Assembly: GCF_900299525.1 (NCBI RefSeq)
Contig: NZ_OMKA01000029.1
Span: forward strand, 236,986-300,985
Direction of reading: 5' to 3'
DNA from: Aquimarina sp. Aq78
Lineage (GTDB): Bacteria; Bacteroidota; Bacteroidia; Flavobacteriales; Flavobacteriaceae
Length of the DNA: 64,000 bases
This document shows positions 25,851-34,769 of the stretch, in pieces (position 1 is the stretch's first letter; each line of letters opens with the position of its first letter). The position numbers and the translations under genes were made by a program. The notes beneath the pieces were generated by a model that was not told the DNA's origin, made no database searches, and worked only from the letters and a program-made list of their open reading frames with translations.

Positions 25851-26044
25851 ACCCGTTGTGCATTTGAGGTTTTTTAATTCAAAATTTATCAATTCAAGTG
25901 CTTCGACCAACGGAAGAAGTGTATCGAGAATAGAATTTTGATTCAAAAAAGTTATTCTCGATACAATTTTTCTTCATTCTATTCCGAAAAACCACTCGAA
26001 TTGACACTTTTTTATGCTATTAATTTCTATCTGCGCAACAGGTT
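25851..26044. repeat. Second copy of the small palindromic element, split by an insertion
   Basis: 25851-25875 matches the left half of the element at 16388-16444 (one mismatch over 25 bases), and 26008-26029 matches its right half exactly before the arm diverges slightly (GCGCAACAGGTT against ACACAACGGGTT). Between the halves lie 132 extra bases. The right end overlaps the stop codon of the gene ending at 26043. Confidence 0.85.
25876..26007. repeat. Palindromic insertion inside the split element
   Basis: The 132-base insert has nested inverted repeats: TCAATTCAAGTG (25889-25900) with CACTCGAATTGA (25993-26004, one mismatch), GAAGAA (25913-25918) with TTCTTC (25970-25975), and a perfect 12-bp pair GTATCGAGAATA (25921-25932) with TATTCTCGATAC (25953-25964). 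It is flanked on both sides by TTTTTT, which is present once in the intact copy; this could be a 6-base target duplication. Confidence 0.8.
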
Positions 26045-26753
26045 AATTCTTTATTTTTTCATATTCATCAGAGGTATAGGCTTTGATTAATTTATCAATT
26101 TCATAAAAAGTTATTTCTGAAATACACGTGTCATTATATATTGCTCCAACATCATCAACTTCCATAATTTCAAATTCAATGGCCACAAAATCGTTATACC
26201 CCATATGCTGAATATAGTTTTGACTAATATCAATATATTGTGGGGAAATCGATACTTTAGACAAAGAATCTTTTCTGAAACTTACATCTTTCCATTCATC
26301 AATTATATATTCTGAATCTATTCCTACTCCTATGGTTCTGATAGTAATATTAGCAACTCTATTATTGTTATACCAAGTTTCTTTAGATTTCGAATATCCC
26401 GGAACTATTCTAATTACATAAGGCAAAGCACTCTTATTTTTAAAAGTAATCCTAATTTTTTCTCCTATACCAGAACCTGAAAGACCTTCGACCCACGCTG
26501 TATGATCATTGTCATCTATAAGGTTATTTTCAGAATAATCCTGATTTTTACTTCGTAAAACACTAGTGGCCTTACAAGTATCAACCATCAATCGTTTTAA
26601 TGTATATTTATTATGAAACGCTCCATCAAATTCAACGATAGTAATCAAAGAATCTCTGGATATTTTTATGTTTTGAGAAAACAAAGACTGACCAACCATA
26701 CCGATCAAAAAAGAAACCAATACCGATAAAAATGAGTGTTTTAGTTTATCCAT
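26043..26753 (-). CDS. Secreted protein with NADase-type glycan-binding domain
   Basis: The protein has 236 residues from the ATG that starts a good signal peptide (HSFLSVLVSFLIGMVGQSLFS). A start 11 codons upstream is less likely. The mature part has the pattern LIDDNDHTAWVEGLSGSGIGEKIRI, typical of discoidin-like NADase-type glycan-binding domains, followed by IRIVPGYSKSKETWYNNNRV and DFVAIEFEIMEVDDVGA. Such domains bind sugars; no catalytic domain is attached. The stop codon overlaps the palindromic repeat, and the gene lies just downstream of the nqr terminator. Confidence 0.72.
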   Translation of the reverse strand: MDKLKHSFLSVLVSFLIGMVGQSLFSQNIKISRDSLITIVEFDGAFHNKYTLKRLMVDTCKATSVLRSKNQDYSENNLIDDNDHTAWVEGLSGSGIGEKIRITFKNKSALPYVIRIVPGYSKSKETWYNNNRVANITIRTIGVGIDSEYIIDEWKDVSFRKDSLSKVSISPQYIDISQNYIQHMGYNDFVAIEFEIMEVDDVGAIYNDTCISEITFYEIDKLIKAYTSDEYEKIKN

Positions 26754-26790
26754 AATCAATACTGTATTAAAAACCTTGGTATCCAAAAAT

Positions 26791-26822
26791 AAAAAAACCG
26801 GTATAATTACTTATACCGGTTT
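26791..26822 (-). terminator. Terminator of the nqr operon
   Basis: AAACCGGTATAA (26795-26806), loop TTAC, TTATACCGGTTT (26811-26822): a perfect 12-bp stem. On the minus strand it is followed by seven Ts (complement of 26791-26797). It lies about 60 bases after the nqrF stop. Confidence 0.88.
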
Positions 26823-26880
26823 ACAGTGAATTATCTAAATATTTTCCTGATTATCAGAAAATAGTAGTAAATGCTAGATT

Positions 26881-28188
26881 TTATCCTCCAAAATCATCGA
26901 ATCTAATATGCTCATCTGGGATACCAAAATCTTCTCCCATTTTTTGAACAGCTTTATTCATTAATGGTGGTCCACAGAAGTATAGCTCTATATCTTCTGG
27001 AGACTCATGATGATTTAGATAGTTATCGATTACACAATTATGTATAAATCCAACAAATCCATCTCCTTCGGCATCAATATCGCTTTTAACTTTCCAGTTA
27101 TCTTCTTCTAATGGTTCTGATAATGCAAGGTAAAACTTAAAGTTAGGGAAATTCTTTTCTAAATCATAGAAGTGATCTAAGTAGAACAATTCACGTTTAG
27201 AACGACCTCCGTACCAATACGTTACTTTACGACCAGTTTCTAAGGTTTTGAATAGATGATACAAGTGAGAACGCATTGGCGCCATACCTGCTCCTCCTCC
27301 AACATAAAGCATCTCTGAATCTGATTCATTAATAAAGAATTCTCCGTAAGGGCCAGAAATAACTACTTTATCTCCTGGCTTCTGAGCAAAAATATAAGAT
27401 GAAGCAACTCCTGGGTTTACATCCATCCATCCATTTTTAGATCGATCCCATGGTGGTGTAGCAATACGTACATTAAGCATTATCTCTCTTCCTTCTGCAG
27501 GGTAAGAGGCCATAGAATAAGCACGCTCTACAGTTTCATCATTTTTCATCACTAGTGGCCATAGACCAAATTTATCCCATTCTGCCTGAAACTTATCTGG
27601 AGTTTCATGCTCTTCTGGATGCGCAGTGATATCAATATCCGAATATTTAATTTCACATTGTGGAATCTCAATTTGGATATATCCTCCTGCTTTATATCCC
27701 ATATCTTCAGGAATACGAACTACAAATTCTTTGATAAAGGACGCTACGTTATAATTACGTACAACCTCAGCTTCCCATTTCTTAATTCCGAATACTTCTT
27801 CCGGAACTTCGATATTCATATTTTGTTTCACCTTAACTTGGCAGGCTAAACGTGCTCCATGCTGTAACTCTTTTCGCGAAAAATGAGGCGTCTCTGTTGG
27901 TAATGCTTCTCCACCACCTTCTAATACGTGACATTCGCACTGGATACAAGTCCCACCACCACCACAAGCGGATGGTAAAAATATTTTCTGAGCTCCTAAA
28001 GTTGATAATAATGTCCCTCCTGAAGCTACTTCAATTTCTTTTTCGCCATTAATGGTAATCTTTACAGGTCCAGATGGTAGTAACTTATCTTTTGCAAATA
28101 ATAAGATTCCTACTAAAACAAGAATCAGCACCAAAAACGAAATAATGGTTATCGCTATTGTTCCAGCGGTAGATGCTAAAAATATCAT
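26881..28188 (-). CDS. nqrF: Na+-translocating NADH:quinone reductase subunit F
   Basis: The 435-residue protein is the NADH-oxidising subunit of NQR. It has an N-terminal membrane helix (about 4-26) and a 2Fe-2S ferredoxin domain with the Cys cluster SACGGGGTCIQC and a later Cys in GARLACQV. The FAD-binding region is RAYSMASYP and the NADH-binding region is YVGGGAGMAPMRSHLY; it ends in EHIRFDDFGG. Electrons pass NADH, FAD, 2Fe-2S, then the flavins of NqrB/C to quinone, with Na+ pumped out. It is the last gene of the operon, one base after nqrE, before a clear terminator. Confidence 0.98.
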   Translation of the reverse strand: MIFLASTAGTIAITIISFLVLILVLVGILLFAKDKLLPSGPVKITINGEKEIEVASGGTLLSTLGAQKIFLPSACGGGGTCIQCECHVLEGGGEALPTETPHFSRKELQHGARLACQVKVKQNMNIEVPEEVFGIKKWEAEVVRNYNVASFIKEFVVRIPEDMGYKAGGYIQIEIPQCEIKYSDIDITAHPEEHETPDKFQAEWDKFGLWPLVMKNDETVERAYSMASYPAEGREIMLNVRIATPPWDRSKNGWMDVNPGVASSYIFAQKPGDKVVISGPYGEFFINESDSEMLYVGGGAGMAPMRSHLYHLFKTLETGRKVTYWYGGRSKRELFYLDHFYDLEKNFPNFKFYLALSEPLEEDNWKVKSDIDAEGDGFVGFIHNCVIDNYLNHHESPEDIELYFCGPPLMNKAVQKMGEDFGIPDEHIRFDDFGG

Positions 28189-28189
28189 A

Positions 28190-28903
28190 TTATTTAAGTA
28201 TTGTAACGTTAGTATTTTCGGCTACTTCTTTTGTAGTCTCTTTTTTTTCAACCTGAACAGCTTTAGGCTCTTTTTCTTCTTCTTCGCCTCCTGTTAACAT
28301 TCCTCCAAAGCTCATAAAGCCAATCGCCATTAATCCTGTAAGAATAAATGTAATCCCTAACCCTCGTAAAGGGGCTGGCACATTAGAGTATCTGATTTTT
28401 TCACGGATCGCTGCGATAGCAAGAATAGCTAAAAACCATCCTATTCCTGATCCTATACCATACACTGCTGCGTGAGAAATAGTTGCAAATTCTTTTTGTT
28501 GCATAAACAAAGATCCTCCAAGAATTGCGCAGTTTACCGCAATTAATGGTAAAAATATACCCAGAGAGTTATATAAGGATGGTGAAAATTTCTCAACTAC
28601 TATCTCTACCAATTGTACCATAGTAGCAATAGTTGCAATAAACAATATAAAGGTTAAGAAACTTAAGTCATAATCTGCATATTCTGGTCCTAACCATACC
28701 AAAGCGCCTTCTCTAAGAATATATTTATCTAACAAAAAGTTTAGCGGTACTGTAATTGCCAATACAAATATCACTGCAGCTCCCAGTCCTACCGCAGTAG
28801 ATACTTTTTTGGATACAGCAAGGTATGAACACATTCCTAAGAAGAATGCGAATACCATATTATCTATAAAGATCGATTTTAAAAATAATTCTAAATATTC
28901 CAT
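28190..28903 (-). CDS. nqrE: Na+-translocating NADH:quinone reductase subunit E
   Basis: The 237-residue membrane protein has about six helices and the family sequence LFLKSIFIDNMVFAFFLGMC at the start, with the conserved Cys of NqrE. A second Cys lies in IAVNCAILGG. NqrD and NqrE together hold an Fe centre between these Cys residues. The core ends near GFMSFGGM; the following 30-odd residues are a charged tail (EEEEKEPKAVQVEKKE) not found in the Vibrio-type NqrE of about 198 residues. The gene overlaps no neighbour but is one base from nqrF. Confidence 0.97.
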   Translation of the reverse strand: MEYLELFLKSIFIDNMVFAFFLGMCSYLAVSKKVSTAVGLGAAVIFVLAITVPLNFLLDKYILREGALVWLGPEYADYDLSFLTFILFIATIATMVQLVEIVVEKFSPSLYNSLGIFLPLIAVNCAILGGSLFMQQKEFATISHAAVYGIGSGIGWFLAILAIAAIREKIRYSNVPAPLRGLGITFILTGLMAIGFMSFGGMLTGGEEEEKEPKAVQVEKKETTKEVAENTNVTILK

Positions 28904-28914
28904 GTCTCTTTATT

Positions 28915-29607
28915 TTAATGATCTTCTATTAATGCTTTATTTCTACTTCTCTGGATCCAAATAATAATTCCAACAGTAATTAACGCCATAGGTGCTAATA
29001 CCATAAAACCATTATTTTCATAACCTATAGCATACAATCCGGTCTTTTCGATTGGATCACCTAATACTTTAGCACCAAATAATGTTCCTGATCCTAATAA
29101 CTCTCTAAAGAAAGCTACTATAACCAATAATACTCCATAACCCGCAGCATTACCTACACCATCTAAGAATGATTTCCATGGACCATTACCTAAAGCGAAT
29201 GCTTCAAAACGTCCCATGATAATACAGTTGGTAATTATCAATCCTATAAATACAGAAAGCTCTTTACTTAATGTATAAGCAAAAGCTTTTAATACTTGAT
29301 CTACTACTATTACTAAGGCTGCTACCACCACCAATTGAACAATAATTCTAATTTTTGAAGGGATAATATTTCTCATCAAAGAGATGACTACATTACCTAT
29401 TCCTAATACAAAAATTACTGAGATTGCCATTACAATCGAAGGTTTCAATTGTGCAGTAATCGCCAAAGCTGAACATATTCCTAATACTTGAATAGTAATT
29501 GGGTTATTATCGGCAAGAGGGTCTGTTAATAATTTCTTGTTTTTCTTCGAAAACAAAGGCTCTTTAGGCTCTTTTACTTTAACTTTTTCTTCTGTTACTT
29601 CAGCCAT
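28915..29607 (-). CDS. nqrD: Na+-translocating NADH:quinone reductase subunit D
   Basis: The 230-residue membrane protein has the NqrD/RnfE pattern: DNNPITIQVLGICSALAITA near residue 34 with the conserved Cys, and IITNCIIMGRFEAFALGNGP with the second Cys. These face the matching Cys of NqrE to hold the membrane Fe site. The first 30 residues (EVTEEKVKVKEPKEPLFSKK) are a charged, cytoplasmic extension longer than in Vibrio. The gene lies 3 bases after nqrC and 11 before nqrE, within one operon. Confidence 0.97.
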   Translation of the reverse strand: MAEVTEEKVKVKEPKEPLFSKKNKKLLTDPLADNNPITIQVLGICSALAITAQLKPSIVMAISVIFVLGIGNVVISLMRNIIPSKIRIIVQLVVVAALVIVVDQVLKAFAYTLSKELSVFIGLIITNCIIMGRFEAFALGNGPWKSFLDGVGNAAGYGVLLVIVAFFRELLGSGTLFGAKVLGDPIEKTGLYAIGYENNGFMVLAPMALITVGIIIWIQRSRNKALIEDH

Positions 29608-29610
29608 CTG

Positions 29611-30366
29611 TTATTTTTTTAAAGTTTCGAAATAAGGTTGATACATCTTTATTCCTTTCTTTACCATTGCTGTAACACCATCACCTGTAATTGTTGCTCC
29701 GGCCATGGCATCTACTTCATTATCACTTTTATCTACATTTTTAGGATCTGCATTTCCTTTTTTAACAGTAATTCCTTTATAGTTTCCTGAAGCATCCAAT
29801 ATACTTTCTCCTATAAAATCATCTCTAAAATAAGCTTCCTTAATGTTAGCACCTAATCCAGGAGTTTCTCCTTTGTGATCAAAAAATGCTCCTTTTACAG
29901 TTTTAAACTCTTTATCTAAAGAGACATAACCCCAAATTGCATCCCAAAGACCGTTACCTCTCATAGGAACCACATAAAACTCTTCTCCGTCTTTCTTACC
30001 TATAAACAAAGGAAGTTTTCTTTGATAATTAGCATCTTGCTTAATTTTATCATTTTCCTTTTTCACTTCTATACTAAAAGCGTCACTTGTTTTCTCTGCA
30101 GAACTACCAGTAATGATATATTGCTCATCACCAACATATTTATCGAACAACTCCTGTGCTTTTTCTGCAGGCACAAATTCATTAGGATCTTCTGTATCTG
30201 CAATACCCATTGCAAACAAAATATTCTGCTGTTTTTCTGTACGCTTATTAGCATCTATTCTACCTTTCAATGAAGATGCAGTAAATGCTAATAATGAACC
30301 AACCACAACTACCATTGCAATGGCAAATATGATCGTGTATGAATTTTTATCTGTATTCATCGCCAT
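29611..30366 (-). CDS. nqrC: Na+-translocating NADH:quinone reductase subunit C
   Basis: The 251-residue protein has one N-terminal membrane helix (about residues 10-30) and a periplasmic FMN-binding domain. The flavinylation motif is DAMAGATITGDGV near residue 220; the Thr in AGATIT is the site where ApbE attaches FMN. PGLGANIKEAYF is another NqrC/RnfG signature. The matching ApbE is encoded at 19881-20876. A start two codons later is also possible. It sits 2 bases after nqrB. Confidence 0.97.
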   Translation of the reverse strand: MAMNTDKNSYTIIFAIAMVVVVGSLLAFTASSLKGRIDANKRTEKQQNILFAMGIADTEDPNEFVPAEKAQELFDKYVGDEQYIITGSSAEKTSDAFSIEVKKENDKIKQDANYQRKLPLFIGKKDGEEFYVVPMRGNGLWDAIWGYVSLDKEFKTVKGAFFDHKGETPGLGANIKEAYFRDDFIGESILDASGNYKGITVKKGNADPKNVDKSDNEVDAMAGATITGDGVTAMVKKGIKMYQPYFETLKK

Positions 30367-30368
30367 GA

Positions 30369-31595
30369 TTAAGCCGTTTTTAGTTTTAAACGTTTCATTC
30401 TTTTCTTGATATTACCCTGAACCACGTAGTGATCAATAGTTGGAGCAAATACGTTCATTAATAGAATTGCTAGCATTACTCCTTCTGGATATGCAGGATT
30501 GAATACTCTGATTAATATAGAGATAAATCCAATCAAGAATCCATATATCCATTTTCCTTTATTCGTTTGTGATGCAGTTACCGGATCGGTAGCCATAAAT
30601 ACAACTCCAAAAGCAAAACCACCGATAATTAGATGATGCCAGAATTCTGTACTCATCAAACTATAGAATTTACTTCCTTCACTAATCCATCCTGCGTTTA
30701 CAACTCCATTAAAAATTAATCCCATAGCTAAGGCTCCAAGAACGGCACTTGCCATAATTCTCCAACTTCCAATCTTGGTAAAGATTAAGAATAACCCTCC
30801 TAATAAAATCAATACTGCAGAAGTTTCGCCTACAGAACCAGGAATAAATCCTAAAAACATATCAGCAACTGAGTATGAAATTTCTTTTCCTTGTGCTAAG
30901 CTTCCCAGAACAGTTTCTCCAGATATTGCATCTAACTGTGCTCCACCAGCTATTTCGCTAGCTCTTTCTACAGCACCATGCACCCATACTTTATCTCCAG
31001 ACATCCATGTTGGATAAGCGAAGAATAAAAATGCTCTTATTGTAAGTGCTGGATTCAGGATATTCATACCTGTTCCTCCAAATACTTCTTTACCAATTAC
31101 TACTCCAAAGATTACTGCAACTGCCAGCATCCATAATGGAGTATCTATTGGAACAATTAATGGTACTAGCATTCCTGTAACCAAATATCCTTCTTCTACT
31201 TCATGTCCTTTTATTACCGCAAATAGAAATTCTACTCCAAGTCCAACCCCGTAAGAAATAACAACTAATGGTAATACTTTCCATAGTCCAACAACAAGAT
31301 TATCAATTGACCAGAATCCTGCACTAAAAAAACCATTAGCTACAGCTTCTATTTCTCCTGCTGCAAGATGATGTTGATATCCTGCATTAAACATTCCAAA
31401 TATTAAACATGGTAATAATGCCATGATCACCGTATTCATGGTACGTTTTAAATCATCTGCTCCACGAACATGAGATCCAGAATGTGTAGTTTCATTAGGT
31501 AAATACAAAAATGTATGGATTGCATTAAATGCAGGAGCCATTTTTTTGCCTTTATACTTAAGTTTTAGTTTATGTAATTTATCTTTTAATCCCAT
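30369..31595 (-). CDS. nqrB: Na+-translocating NADH:quinone reductase subunit B
   Basis: The 408-residue integral membrane subunit has many helices. The covalent FMN site is the Thr in PGSVGETSAV (about residue 255), and GGTGMNILNPALTIRAFLFF is a family signature. NqrB also binds riboflavin and takes part in Na+ transport and quinone reduction. It is 4 bases downstream of nqrA. The length equals that of other NqrB proteins. Confidence 0.98.
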   Translation of the reverse strand: MGLKDKLHKLKLKYKGKKMAPAFNAIHTFLYLPNETTHSGSHVRGADDLKRTMNTVIMALLPCLIFGMFNAGYQHHLAAGEIEAVANGFFSAGFWSIDNLVVGLWKVLPLVVISYGVGLGVEFLFAVIKGHEVEEGYLVTGMLVPLIVPIDTPLWMLAVAVIFGVVIGKEVFGGTGMNILNPALTIRAFLFFAYPTWMSGDKVWVHGAVERASEIAGGAQLDAISGETVLGSLAQGKEISYSVADMFLGFIPGSVGETSAVLILLGGLFLIFTKIGSWRIMASAVLGALAMGLIFNGVVNAGWISEGSKFYSLMSTEFWHHLIIGGFAFGVVFMATDPVTASQTNKGKWIYGFLIGFISILIRVFNPAYPEGVMLAILLMNVFAPTIDHYVVQGNIKKRMKRLKLKTA

Positions 31596-31599
31596 AGCA

Positions 31600-32955
31600 C
31601 TATCCTATTTCTTTTAACATTAAATCTAACCCTTCTCTTATGATTTGCTGATGTGGTTGTTTAGAAACACATACAAATTCAGTTAGGGCAAAATCTTCTG
31701 GAGCAACCTCATACATACCTAACTGCTCCATTGCATCCAGATCATTTACCGCACAAGCCTTAAGTAACTGCAATGGGTAAATATCTAAAGGAAATACATT
31801 TTCATAATTTCCTGTAACTACAAAAGCTCTATGCTCACCATTTGTATTGGTAGTAAGTTCATACTTTTTATTAGGAAATAACCAGGAAAAAGTAAGTGCT
31901 CTAGAAGGTGAAATCTTATTGAAAATAGGTTTATTCCATCCAAAAAGTTCATAATCGTCTCCTTCGGGAATAACTGTTATGGTATTATGATAATATCCAA
32001 GGTAACCATCTGGTTTTACATTTTCTCCTGTAAGCACATCTCCACTAATCACTCTAATATTTCCTTCATCATGTACTCCAGAAGTGTATACTACTGATGA
32101 CACCTCTGCCCCAATCTTAGTTTTAAAATACTTAGGAGCTTTAACAGAAGAACCTACCAAAGCTATTGTTCTTTCTGCATTATATTTTCCAGTTAATAAT
32201 AATTCCCCAATAACTACTAAGTCTTGTGGATTTACTACCCAAACTGTTTCTCCTTTATTAATAGGATCTATTTTGGCCATTTGTACACTCACATTCCCTG
32301 CAGGATGAGGTCCTGAAACGTTATGAAGTGTGCTATTCTCTAAGCCAGATAGTGGTGAGTTTCCTTTTTTACCAACAGAAATATGTACTTTACCTTCAGT
32401 TAATTTGCTTAAAGCAGTAACTGCAGCTTGAAGTTCTTTTTCTTTCCCTTCTAGTATGTAATCACTATCTGCCGCAAGTGGAGCAGTTGTATATCCTGAA
32501 ACAAAAATAGCTTTTGGAGCTACATCAGGGTTAGCAATTACGTCATACGGACGTTGTTTAATAAATGGCCAGCAACCTGATGCTAAAAGGTGGGTTTTAA
32601 TATCATCCCCACTCATAGAATTCACATCCTTTACACCAAAGTCTGCATATTTCTGTTCCTTGTCTCCAAGAATCTTAAAAGCTAAAATCTTTCTTTTGGC
32701 ACCACGTACAATCTCTATTACCTCTCCACTGACAGGAGAAGGAAAAAGCATTTTTTCATTAGATTTTGAATAAAAAAGTGGTTCGCCGGCTTTAACTTCT
32801 GTACCTTGTTTAGCAACAACCTTTGGCACTATACCGTGAAAATCATCAGGCCTAATTGCGTACACATTACTTCTGATGGCGTCTACAGTAACTTTTTCTG
32901 CTTCGCCAACGAGTTTAATGTCTAAGCCTTTTCTGATACGAATGTCTTTTGACAT
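31600..32955 (-). CDS. nqrA: Na+-translocating NADH:quinone reductase subunit A
   Basis: The 451-residue peripheral cytoplasmic subunit of NQR is the first gene of the six-gene operon. It has the NqrA start (DIRIRKGLDIKLVGEA), then VVAKQGTEVKAGEPLFYSKS, SGEVIEIVRGAKRKILAFKI and PHPAGNVSVQMAKIDPI. It resembles RnfC without Fe-S motifs and contributes to quinone binding. The operon promoter probably lies just upstream, sharing the short intergenic region with the divergent T9SS plug gene. Confidence 0.98.
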   Translation of the reverse strand: MSKDIRIRKGLDIKLVGEAEKVTVDAIRSNVYAIRPDDFHGIVPKVVAKQGTEVKAGEPLFYSKSNEKMLFPSPVSGEVIEIVRGAKRKILAFKILGDKEQKYADFGVKDVNSMSGDDIKTHLLASGCWPFIKQRPYDVIANPDVAPKAIFVSGYTTAPLAADSDYILEGKEKELQAAVTALSKLTEGKVHISVGKKGNSPLSGLENSTLHNVSGPHPAGNVSVQMAKIDPINKGETVWVVNPQDLVVIGELLLTGKYNAERTIALVGSSVKAPKYFKTKIGAEVSSVVYTSGVHDEGNIRVISGDVLTGENVKPDGYLGYYHNTITVIPEGDDYELFGWNKPIFNKISPSRALTFSWLFPNKKYELTTNTNGEHRAFVVTGNYENVFPLDIYPLQLLKACAVNDLDAMEQLGMYEVAPEDFALTEFVCVSKQPHQQIIREGLDLMLKEIG

Positions 32956-32991
32956 ATTTGTAGTCTATGTTAATTAACTAAAAAAATCGTG

Positions 32992-33022
32992 CAAATTTAC
33001 TAATTAAAACACGTAAGTGAAA
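32992..33022 (-). promoter_or_regulatory. Promoter of the nqr operon
   Basis: On the minus strand, TAAATTTG (32999 to 32992) matches TAnnTTTG exactly, and TTTC (33022 to 33019) lies 19 bases upstream as a near -33 box. Transcription would start about 30 bases before the nqrA start codon. Confidence 0.55.
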
Positions 33023-33142
33023 GCTGGTTCTCCTATAAGATAATTATTTATAATGTTTCTAAATAATGATTCGTAACTAAAAAAAACACTCTCCATTCTT
33101 TAGGCACACATTTTGCTTATATTTATACCCGTAATTCTCTAT

Positions 33143-34414
33143 ATGATGTCACAAAGACCTAAACCATCCCTATTACTTCTATTACTACTTATTAGTGTTC
33201 CTAATCATTTTTTTGGACAATCATCTATAAGTGAAACCAATACTGCCAATCACATTAAAACAATCCAACTACTTACGGGTGCAGAATTTTCTGGAATACC
33301 TATCCTTAAACTTGGAGCTCCTTTTAGAATTACTTTTGATGACATTAATGGCGATGAATCTGATTATTATTACAGAATAAGTCATTATAACTTTGATTGG
33401 ACACCCTCTTCTTTATACAAGAATGAATATCTGGATGGTTTTGACGAAATCAGGATTGTAACCTATGAAAATTCTTTCAACACATTACAGATGTATAGTC
33501 ATTATAGCCTAAGTATTCCAAATGAAGATACCAGAAGGCTTAAAGTAAGCGGAAACTATCTCATAGAAATATATGATGATAATGATGAAGTGGTGTTCTC
33601 TAGAAAGTTTATTGTTTACGAGCCTTTAACATCAGTAAAAGTGTACACAAAGAGATCCAGAGATCTCAAACACATAGATACCAAACAATCAGTTCAATTC
33701 GAAATAAACTCACCAAATGAAATTTTAAGAAACCCTCGACAAACAGTAAAAACCTTAGTAATGCAAAATAACGATCTCAAAAATGCGATTACTAATCTGG
33801 TCCCTCAATTTACCATTGCTAATAGCCTAGTATACAAATACGATCAAGAGTCTAGTTTTTGGGGCGGAAATGAATACTTATTTTTTGACAGCAAGGACAT
33901 TAGAGCTTCTACTGTAAGTACGCGAAGCATAGAACTAAGAGATATCTACCACAATTATCTATATTCTAATCGGGTTAGAGCTAATCGAAGATATACGTAT
34001 AACCCCGATATCAATGGTAATTTTGTTATCAGAAATCTAGATGCCGAAAATAATAATGTTGAAGCAGATTATGTTTGGATGCACTTTTCACTAGAGTGCT
34101 ACGAACCTCTGGAAGGAGGAGAAATTCACCTTTATGGTAATTTCAACAACTATACTCTTGATGAATCAACACTTCTTCAATACGATAAAGAAAGTGGCGG
34201 ATACTTCAACAAAAGCATTTTTAAACAGGGATTTTATAATTACAAATATGTCCTCTTAAGACCAGATGGAACTATAGATCCAGGTTTTATTAGTGGTAAT
34301 TTTGATGAAACTGAAAATGAATACACAGTGATACCTTATTACAGAGCTCCCGGAGCACGTTATGACAGGGCTATCGGAAAAGGAATAGGGAACTCAGCTA
34401 CTATTACAAATTAA
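33143..34414 (+). CDS. Type IX secretion system plug protein (DUF5103 family)
   Basis: The protein has 423 residues from the ATG at 33143 (the next codon is also ATG). It has a signal peptide (SLLLLLLLISVPNHFFGQ) and then the DUF5103/plug pattern: IKTIQLLTGAEFSGIPILKL, DESDYYYRISHYNFDWTPS, YLIEIYDDNDEVVFSRKF and a C-terminal HLYGNFNNYTLDE. In Flavobacterium johnsoniae this family plugs the periplasmic side of the SprA translocon when no cargo is passing (established for the family). A TTG start 10 codons upstream is unlikely. The gene is divergent from nqrA. Confidence 0.88.
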   Translation: MMSQRPKPSLLLLLLLISVPNHFFGQSSISETNTANHIKTIQLLTGAEFSGIPILKLGAPFRITFDDINGDESDYYYRISHYNFDWTPSSLYKNEYLDGFDEIRIVTYENSFNTLQMYSHYSLSIPNEDTRRLKVSGNYLIEIYDDNDEVVFSRKFIVYEPLTSVKVYTKRSRDLKHIDTKQSVQFEINSPNEILRNPRQTVKTLVMQNNDLKNAITNLVPQFTIANSLVYKYDQESSFWGGNEYLFFDSKDIRASTVSTRSIELRDIYHNYLYSNRVRANRRYTYNPDINGNFVIRNLDAENNNVEADYVWMHFSLECYEPLEGGEIHLYGNFNNYTLDESTLLQYDKESGGYFNKSIFKQGFYNYKYVLLRPDGTIDPGFISGNFDETENEYTVIPYYRAPGARYDRAIGKGIGNSATITN

Positions 34415-34769
34415 GATAACTGCATTCATCTTTTAGGCTTGTTTAGCTTCTTTTTATTCTACAACAGCAATTTTAAGAGATTTGCTCAGATTCTCAATCA
34501 TTTTATCCATAAACACCACTTTTTCTTCAAAAGAAAAAAATTTAACCTTGCATTTCTACAAGAGTTATTCGTGCTATATCTACACTTTCTACAAAACAGC
34601 TATTAAGAACAATATATTTCAAAACAACAGCTCAAATACACTTCACTATACAAATCTTTAGTCGAACACTAATTCTACGTGATTTATTAAATACAACCAA
34701 ATTAAACCATACAATAAAATCAGTTTTTTTATTGTTTACATTATTACAACTCTCTTAAAACCACTCATA
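34415..34769. other. 355-base gap upstream of the large mosaic gene
   Basis: No coding frame, strong hairpin or convincing TAnnTTTG box with a partner was found. The promoter of the gene at 34770 must lie here but cannot be placed. Confidence 0.5.

Noticed and set aside
25827..25946. 40-codon N-terminal extension of the DUF4846 protein
   Set aside because: The extra codons lie in the palindromic repeat, and the true start gives a proper membrane/signal segment.
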